Shown one piece after another: positions 58,029 to 64,000 of a DNA stretch of 64,000 nt. The stretch is from Cardiocondyla obscurior (Eukaryota > Arthropoda > Insecta > Hymenoptera > Formicidae). The DNA is taken from NCBI RefSeq assembly GCF_019399895.1, contig NC_091865.1, positions 5,523,001 to 5,587,000 on the forward strand, in the 5' to 3' direction. A program made the translations under genes and the position numbers. The stretch's first letter is position 1. Each line of letters begins with the position of its first letter. Below the pieces are notes generated by a model. That model was not told the DNA's origin, did no database searches, and worked only from the letters and a program-made list of their open reading frames with translations.

Positions 58029-59089
58029 AGTGCTGTGGCAAAAATTTGTTGAATCGCGCGATAAACGCCCTTCCTTTCGAACTGCACATCCCCGGTTATT
58101 AATTTTGCGGCCCGGGAACTCGACTGAAGGAACGCATAGCTAGAGGTGATCGAGGCATCAATCCATTGGACGAAGCGTGTCGCAAATACGACTTGGCGTA
58201 CGCGCGAAGCAACAATCTCACAGACAGACACGCAGCGGACAAAGAGCTCGCCAAGAGAGCGGGAAAACGCGTTATAGCGAGAGATTCAGGCTTACGCAAG
58301 ATAGCCGCCGCAGCAGCCGTGTGGGCTGCGATAAAAGCTAAAACTAAAATCGGCATGGGTATGCCCACTACGACGAAGAAGAGATTGAAAACTACAAAAA
58401 TAGGATCTACAGCGAGAAGGAAGGCAACGGTTCAGAAAAAACGCGTACTTCCAACGACGAAGAGCGGTGGCATGCTGCCGATTATTCCGATTCTCGGTGC
58501 AGTCGGATCGCTTGTCGGTGGAGCTGCGAGAAGAGCGAGAGCCGTAAACGAGAGAAGAGCTGCGCGCGCAGCAGCCGGTGGATCCGGCGTACATCTGACC
58601 CCGTACAACGGTGGACGGGGTCTCTCTCTCAAGCCGTACAGGTACGGCAGAGGTACGACTGTTGCGAAAAGAGGAAGAAAAAAAAAAAACGTCGAGCAGA
58701 CGTTAAAAATGCCCACGGGTGCTACTACGAACGTGCAATTGAATCATCTAGCCAGACGTATGCGCGTTCCTTATTTCAGAGGTGTATTTATGCGCGACGC
58801 TCTACCTACGAGTGGCGCGCGTACAAACGAAAGCGGCATCGTGAACCTGGACAACGTGACGAGTCCGGGGACTCACTGGGTAGCGTACGCTAAAAGGGGA
58901 GATCGCGCCGTGTACTTTGACGCCTTCGGTAATCTCCGACCGCCTGTGGAATTGGTGCGATATCTCGGAGTCGGCGTCTCATCGATAGAGTACAATCGAC
59001 GATCCTATCAAACGTACGATCAGAGTATCTGCAGACAGCTGTGTCTACGTTTTTTAAGTACAATCGACGCGATTACATTTAAAAACTGA
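58028..59089 (+). pseudogene. PLA2 / pX-like / adenain-type protease polyprotein
   Basis: Three modules in one frame. (1) A phospholipase A2-like domain of the parvovirus VP1 kind, with Ca-loop FCGPGT (58103-58120) and a CRKYDLAYA active-site helix in which Tyr stands where the catalytic His of the HDxxY motif belongs. (2) A hydrophobic MLPIIPILGAVGSLVGG segment and Gly/Arg-rich linker, like adenoviral pVI/pX. (3) A cysteine protease of adenain type with His in GTHWVAY, Asp in VYFDAFG and Cys in QSICRQLC (Arg follows the Cys where Gly is usual). A TAA at 58100-58102 precedes the Ca loop. It would serve in membrane breach and capsid maturation. Confidence 0.85.
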
Positions 59090-59125
59090 CGTCGCGACGC
59101 ACTTCGCCTCAGTATCGGTTCAAAC

Positions 59126-59874
59126 ATGTCGATCACGCTCACGTTAACCGTTAGGAGCAGGTTCTCCATTCGAGCTACTCACCGGCGTTGGATCTCAGTG
59201 ACGGTGATTACGAGCTCGGTCTCACGGACTTTGCGACTTACAACACCATACCGAACGTCGATTCTACAAACAACAAATTTTAATATGGCACGGACGGTAA
59301 AGAAATTACGATTCCCGAGGGATCGTACGAGATACAGGCCATAGGCAAATTTTTGAAACACGCGATGCCGCGACAACGCAACACCGTTGATGGACATCGT
59401 AATGAGAAGAGCGAGAAGAATGAGAAGAACGATGATTTCTCGATAGCGATTCGCACCAACTTTAACACTATGAGAAGCGAGATCAAATTCGCGTACGTGG
59501 TGAACTTTTCAAAACCAATCTCGTTGGGACCGCTTCTCGGATTCTCAAAGCACCGTGTACTGCAACTGCGAAAGTGGCACGAGTCCGACTTACCGATCAA
59601 TATAATCAACCTGATTATTCGCATCGAATGTAACGTAACCGCGGGCGCATACTGCAACGGCGAACGCGTGCACACGATTCACGAATTTTCACCGAAAGTG
59701 CCACCGGGATATAAGATCACGAAAACGCCCACGCAGGTCATTTACCTACCGATCATCGTGCGATACGTTACGGATCTCACGATACGCGTCACCAACCAAA
59801 ACGGACGACCGCTCGACTTTCGCGGAGAGGAGATCACCGTCAGATTGCACGTGCGACTACAACGACAACGATAA
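59126..59874 (+). pseudogene. Penton-like minor capsid protein, broken
   Basis: The C-terminal ORF (59353-59874, 173 aa) is open and contains VHTIHEFSPKVPPG and DLTIRVTNQNG strands, matching the single jelly-roll penton of insect Polinton-like viruses. The N-terminal part is legible in the same frame from about 59173, with a DLSDGDYELGL strand, but a TAA at 59281-59283 interrupts it. The ATG at 59126 is in another frame, so an indel lies at about 59145-59172. It forms capsid vertices. Confidence 0.75.
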
Positions 59875-59880
59875 CGTGGC

Positions 59881-60069
59881 ATGTTAATACCGAACGAAAC
59901 GAGACGCGTTACGACGATCAGTTTCAGTACTGGTACGATTCAACAGCCTGAACCGCGACAACATATCGCTGTAAATAGCGTCGGAAGGATAAGAAGAAGA
60001 AGACTAACCAAAACAAACGTTGAATTTCTGAGATCGCTCGGATTCGCTGTGCGAAATAATTTTATCTGA
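59881..60069 (+). CDS. Small protein between penton and capsid genes
   Basis: 62-aa ORF ending with a basic RRRRLTKTNVEFLRSLGF stretch. The same position in related insect elements holds a short protein with a similar tail. A second overlapping frame (about 59910-59955) is also protein-like (DDQFQYW), so one frameshift may have damaged the N-terminus. Function unknown. Confidence 0.45.
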   Translation: MLIPNETRRVTTISFSTGTIQQPEPRQHIAVNSVGRIRRRRLTKTNVEFLRSLGFAVRNNFI

Positions 60070-60072
60070 ACG

Positions 60073-61275
60073 ATGGCCGACATTCTGAATATCCGAGACG
60101 ATCCGGTCTTCGACGATCGAATCGTCATAATCGAGACTCACGCCTATATTCCGTTCGCCAATACGACGTTCAGACACAGTGACGAGATAAGAATACCGAT
60201 ACAACAGCAAGATTTGTACACGCTGCCGCACGAGTGTTTTCTCTACATCGAGAGAAAATTAACGAAGAACAAAGTAATTGCGGGAGCCGACGTGATCCTC
60301 GGGGACAACTGCATCGCCTTCATGTTCGATGAGATACGATACGAGTTCGACGGTGTGGAGATCGATCGTAACCGAAACGTTGGCGTAACCAGTACGCTGA
60401 AAAATTACGCGACCGTTTCATCCGATAGGAGCGTGATTCTGCGGAACGCGGGATGGCTCAGTCCCACGATTAATGCAAACGATTACTTTAATTTCTGCGT
60501 ACCGCTCAACATGCTGCTGGAATTTTGTGAAAACTATAGGCGCGTCGTGATCAACTCTCGTCATGAATTGATTCTCATACGAGCGGGCAACGACAACAAC
60601 TGTCTAGTGGGCAGTTCCGCGCTCGAGCCTAAAGTTGACTTGCTGAAAATACAATGGCGTATGCCTTATGTACTTTTGAACGAGATGAAGAAATTGGCGA
60701 TGTTGCGCACCTTGGAGAGCGGTCGATTCGTCAGTATGGGTTTTCGCTCATGGGATCTGTACGATTTTCCGTTACTGCAACTTACGACCAAACACTCATG
60801 GGCCATCAAGACCGCCACGCAACTCGAGAAACCTCGATACATCATCTTTGCTCTGCAGACGGGTCGAAAAAACGTTATGTCTGAAGATAACAATCGTTTC
60901 GACGACTGCAAACTGACCAACGTGAAGCTCTATCTCAATTCAGAGTGCTATCCGTACGACGATATGAACCTCGACTTTAGCAAACGTAGATACGCGATTC
61001 TCTACGACGCGTACGCGCGTTTCTGCAAAGAATACTACGGCTACGAATATCTCGAACCGAATCTCACCGTCACGTCGTTTCTGCTCAACGGTCCGTTCGT
61101 CATCATCGACTGCTCGCGTCAAAACGAGTCGGTTAAAACCGCTACCGTGGACGTGAGATTGGAGTTTGAGTGCAAGGACAATGTAGCGCCGAATACCACG
61201 GCCTACTGTCTCATCATACACGATCGTTTGGTTCAATACATTCCGTTGACCAACGTCGTACGTAAGATCACGTAG
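60073..61275 (+). CDS. Major capsid protein (double jelly-roll, hexon-like)
   Basis: 400-aa open frame beginning 3 bp after the previous stop. The N-terminus has a conserved block with VFDDRIV and NPF-like YIPFANTTF, then IPIQQQDLYTLP and FMFDEIRYEFDGVEIDRNRN. The C-terminal half has PRYIIFALQTGRKN, NVKLYLNSECYPYDD and a final PLTNVVRKI. This is the pattern I know from the capsid protein of arthropod Polinton/adintovirus elements, about 400 residues, built of two jelly rolls. It forms the icosahedral shell. The frame has no stop, unlike most other genes here. Confidence 0.85.
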   Translation: MADILNIRDDPVFDDRIVIIETHAYIPFANTTFRHSDEIRIPIQQQDLYTLPHECFLYIERKLTKNKVIAGADVILGDNCIAFMFDEIRYEFDGVEIDRNRNVGVTSTLKNYATVSSDRSVILRNAGWLSPTINANDYFNFCVPLNMLLEFCENYRRVVINSRHELILIRAGNDNNCLVGSSALEPKVDLLKIQWRMPYVLLNEMKKLAMLRTLESGRFVSMGFRSWDLYDFPLLQLTTKHSWAIKTATQLEKPRYIIFALQTGRKNVMSEDNNRFDDCKLTNVKLYLNSECYPYDDMNLDFSKRRYAILYDAYARFCKEYYGYEYLEPNLTVTSFLLNGPFVIIDCSRQNESVKTATVDVRLEFECKDNVAPNTTAYCLIIHDRLVQYIPLTNVVRKIT

Positions 61276-61451
61276 ATATGATCTTCAACGTGTGTATGTA
61301 AAGCAGTGAATCGACGAACGTTGCGTATTTACTTCTCTTCCGTCGTATGCGTAACGTCGATAGAGAAAGAACGATAGAGAGAGAAATTGTCATCGTCGTC
61401 ATGAAACCATCAAAGTATCAACCGTCTTGTTAGTGCGAGAACGCGAGTTGC
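61276..61451. other. Short intergenic gap
   Basis: Contains GATAGAGAGAG-type simple sequence. No ORF recognised. Confidence 0.5.
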
Positions 61452-61643
61452 ATGAAGGAAGATAAAGCTACGCAAACGGATTCTAGACTGACGGATCACT
61501 TATTGAACAGAGAAATGACGTATCGAGGGACATTTTCGGGAAACACAGTGGTTGACGCATTCACGCAAACGGATAAGAAGTCGCGAACCGAACGACTTCA
61601 GGAACGTGTGACAGATTTTGTCTCGAAGCATTTAAAAAAGTAA
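61452..61643 (+). CDS. Small hydrophilic ORF, unknown
   Basis: 63 codons from an ATG. Lys/Thr-rich, with two copies of a TQTD motif (residues about 7 and 38) and a helical C-terminus. No known domain. It sits between capsid protein and the next accessory gene on the same strand. Confidence 0.4.
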   Translation: MKEDKATQTDSRLTDHLLNREMTYRGTFSGNTVVDAFTQTDKKSRTERLQERVTDFVSKHLKK

Positions 61644-61781
61644 TGCGATTTGGAAAGGAGGGGGAAATTAACAAGACCAATGAATTTGCTCGCGCGTGTT
61701 TAATATTGTAACTTCCTTCGATTGAGCCGCATCGTCAAACGCCATCATTATCATCATCATAATCCCTCTCTCCATCTCGTC

Positions 61782-62333
61782 ATGGCCACGCCAACGTTCG
61801 TCGATCTGCAAGGTTATCCCATTGGACGACGTTTCGTCGTGAAGGAAGCGGCGGTGCTGCGAGGTGGTGCCGTTCTCGCGCATTACGTCTTTGCGACTCC
61901 TATGCCGTGGGGTGCAATATCGCGAGACGACAGACGCCTCGTTACCTGGCTGGTACGAAATCATCACGGCATAGCGTGGGAAGATGATGACATTCCGTAC
62001 AGTCGGGCTAAACGCCTGATCATCAGGGCCCTACAGAATGAGGAGGACTGCTACGATCACGCCATCGTATACGTTAAAGGGCTCGAAAAACGTGATTGGC
62101 TGCGAGATATGCTCGAAGAGGATTACTACGGCGACGACTATGACGATATCAAATTCTACACAGACAATCTGATCGTCAGGAACATCAAAGATGATTTTGA
62201 AAACGTTGAATCGTTCAACAATTTGGACGATTCGAATACTTTCCGCTGTAGAAGACATTGCAAAAATTGCGCCGTACAAAATGTATTTAAATTGTACAAT
62301 TGGTGGCGTAACCATCAAAATGATGACGTATAA
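61782..62333 (+). CDS. Conserved arthropod element protein (FVDLQG family)
   Basis: 183 aa from the ATG at 61782; an upstream His-rich extension starts from a non-ATG codon and is unlikely. The N-terminus has FVDLQGYPIGRRFVVKE, followed by MPWG and a HHGIAWEDDDIPYS block. The C-terminus has a Cys/His cluster (CRRHCKNC). I associate this family with insect virus-like elements. The Asp-bearing first strand followed by later acidic residues recalls DEDD exonucleases, but that is a guess. The frame is intact. Confidence 0.55.
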   Translation: MATPTFVDLQGYPIGRRFVVKEAAVLRGGAVLAHYVFATPMPWGAISRDDRRLVTWLVRNHHGIAWEDDDIPYSRAKRLIIRALQNEEDCYDHAIVYVKGLEKRDWLRDMLEEDYYGDDYDDIKFYTDNLIVRNIKDDFENVESFNNLDDSNTFRCRRHCKNCAVQNVFKLYNWWRNHQNDDV

Positions 62334-62592
62334 TTTTTTGAATAAACTTTTTGTATCACATACCTATACATGTACGTCTTTCAATTGTTTTACCCTCTCT
62401 CAATCACCCTCTCTTAATTACCCTCTCTTAATTAAAAATTTTTCTTACTGCGTTTTATATTCCCCACTCTATGCAAATTTTAATAAATGAAAGAGGGGAT
62501 TTTTCGCAATCGTCCTCGATTCGAGGTACCCTCAGATCGGTACGATCAGTACATTCTTCGCTTTGGCCGCAGCAACGACTACGACTTCCTCT

Positions 62593-62932
62593 ATGACTAC
62601 GTCTACAACTGCGAATGCGACGATGTACTACAACGAGAGAAACTGTTACGAAGTGCATCGAAATGATTGCGGTGCTAAAGCCTCATCTAGCGAGAAAAAA
62701 TTTAACGAGTAAGTTTTTCATTCTTATAAAATTAATTACTTCCAATTAATATATTAATATTCATAATTGCGTTTATTTATTTTCCAGCATTTCGCCAAAA
62801 CGATACGTGACGCGCTTACTCTGTCGGCGATACCCGCTGACCCAAACGGGATTCAAATATCTCGAGATTGGCGTGAACGTTGGTTCGCGTTGTTTTGCGG
62901 AGATCATTATAGGTGATAATCGAGAAGATTAA
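62593..62932 (+). CDS. Spliced small accessory gene
   Basis: Exons 62593-62708 and 62788-62932 with a 79-bp intron (GTAAGT donor, TTTCCAG acceptor) join to 86 codons with no stop. The N-terminus is Thr/Ala-rich; the C-terminus has strands like RYVTRLLCRRYPL and CFAEIIIG. A different frame upstream (62491-62664) also looks protein-like and may be an overlapping gene. Function unknown. Confidence 0.5.
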
Positions 62933-62938
62933 TTAACC

Positions 62939-63349
62939 ATGTCGCTCGACACCTGGAAGGAACTGTGCGAGCATCGATGGACAATTCTGAATATGCTTCG
63001 CGATCGACCGAAGCAACCGTACGACGTTGCGAACATAGGTTCGCTCACAGTACGAATTTGCCGCATGAACGAAATTAAACTTATACGACTCGAATCGTTC
63101 GACACACGTATGGCCATGACCGAAGCTACGTTCACGCGAATGCTGGATTTCGATGATTGCGTCTCTTTGACGTTCAACGTACTTAACATAGTCCTACCGA
63201 AGATCGACGACAAATACAAGCGATTTTGCAAAATCGCTTCCGCATTGAGAAATCGTTCCGAAGCGGTGAGCGCTATACGCAGCAGCGATTCCTTCGACGA
63301 ACAACAAATTGTAGATTGCGAATTACTTGCGCTTGTAATAAATGTATAA
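62939..63349 (+). CDS. Uncharacterised last gene of the element
   Basis: 136-aa open frame starting 6 bp after the previous stop. Mostly predicted helical with several Arg/Met-rich segments. No domain recognised. AATAAA near 63384 may end the transcript. Confidence 0.5.
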   Translation: MSLDTWKELCEHRWTILNMLRDRPKQPYDVANIGSLTVRICRMNEIKLIRLESFDTRMAMTEATFTRMLDFDDCVSLTFNVLNIVLPKIDDKYKRFCKIASALRNRSEAVSAIRSSDSFDEQQIVDCELLALVINV

Positions 63350-63599
63350 AAAATATGTAATATATTGTAACGCATATTCATAAAATAAATATATACTTTT
63401 GTAATCGACACGTATCATTTTTTTAATCGCTTCTATTCCATCCTTTATTTTATTATAATTGTGAGGCGTGAGTCCGCCTCGTTCGTATGCAACATACGTA
63501 TCTGGGTGATAGAGAAATAAGATAAGAAGGAGCGATTAGCCGGGGGTGTATGTGCAGCGTCATCCGCATTCGAATCGTATGAGTGTGTAAAAGAATTTT

Positions 63600-63933
63600 T
63601 GATAAACAATAGGCGGCGCGAACGGGTGCGAGCGAGTCGTAGTCGATGGTGACAAACGCGTGAACGAGAGCGAGCGAGAGGGAACGATAGGCGGCGCGAA
63701 CGGGTACAAGCGAAAGGGAACGATGGGCGCGCGATACTTTGCGATCAGCCGCCGCCCCGCCGCTCGCCGCCGACGCCATGACTAAGACTCGCGTGATCAC
63801 CCCCAACTCCCCCCCCATTTACCCCCTTTGAAAAATAAGACTCTCCCCCCCTTTACCCCATTTAAAAAAAATTCCAACCTTTTGAAATTCGCGATGCCGC
63901 ATGAAAATACCGCGGCGCGATAACGCACTTATC
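63600..63933 (-). repeat. Right terminal inverted repeat of the Polinton/adintovirus-like element
   Basis: Complement of the left repeat at 29180-29700. It includes GCGAGTCGTAGTCGATGGTGA (63632-63652), the CGAGCGAGAGGGAACGATAGG units and the outer CGCACTTATC tip at 63924-63933. It lacks a block of about 230 bp found in the left copy and carries a C-rich insert near 63800-63860. Confidence 0.75.
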
Positions 63934-64000
63934 TATTATAAAAATATCAAATTACGTAATTAAAATATCAAATTTTATAATTTTTATGTTATTGTTTTTT
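63934..64000. other. AT-rich flank
   Basis: AT-rich sequence beyond the element, cut by the window edge. Confidence 0.5.

Overview
The window is a transposon-rich stretch of an insect genome, most likely a hymenopteran such as an ant. The evidence is spliceosomal introns with GT...AG borders, mariner/Tc1, hAT, PIF/Harbinger and Ty3/Gypsy elements of insect type, and the absence of bacterial features. The species assignment is inference. I see no convincing single-copy host gene; nearly everything legible is mobile or virus-derived.

Region 1-29 kb: a decayed gag-like ORF fragment (64-508); a dead mariner (about 521-1800); a GC-rich LTR/promoter-like block (1.8-3.4 kb); a 1.5 kb foldback element (4666-6151) and a 0.5 kb palindrome (6940-7440). 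Two 1.25 kb inverted arms (9151-11545 and 19025-20264) enclose about 7.5 kb holding a three-exon gene for a Gln-rich, RGG-tailed 149-aa protein, a tRNA-like sequence, a foldback MITE and a nearly intact hAT transposase. The left arm contains a PIF/Harbinger derivative (9335-10464) with a TAA duplication; the right arm is its empty site. A Tc1/mariner-type element with long inverted repeats (21321-24769) carries an apparently intact two-intron DD41D transposase and a decayed inverted copy of it. A satellite-like array (25.0-28.9 kb) follows, holding a solo LTR (28095-28755).

Region 29.18-63.93 kb: a large virus-like DNA element of the Polinton/Maverick-adintovirus type, bounded by degenerate inverted repeats. 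Subtracting later insertions gives about 19 kb of original element. In order it holds: an acidic zinc-ribbon gene, a tiny spliced gene, hairpin and tandem repeats, a two-exon Tudor-domain gene (- strand), a second acidic zinc-ribbon gene, protein-primed type B DNA polymerase (+), chromodomain integrase (-), an uncharacterised element protein (-), packaging ATPase (-), a small conserved protein, a PLA2 / pX-like / adenain-like protease polyprotein, penton-like protein, a small protein, major capsid protein, and four further small genes. Together these cover replication, integration, genome packaging and capsid assembly and maturation.

The element is a fossil. It has been hit by an env-bearing Gypsy/errantivirus-like provirus (33179-43541, TSD TTTG, itself hit by a 1281-bp solo LTR), a younger Gypsy with identical LTRs (44834-49538, TSD AGCG), a solo LTR inside the polymerase (51520-51919, TSD CGAC) and a MITE inside the first zinc-ribbon gene (30309-30514, TSD CTAACG). 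It also carries stops, frameshifts and replaced catalytic residues. The most unusual cargo is the Tudor-domain gene, a fold otherwise typical of piRNA-pathway scaffold proteins. Capsid protein, integrase and several accessory ORFs remain open.
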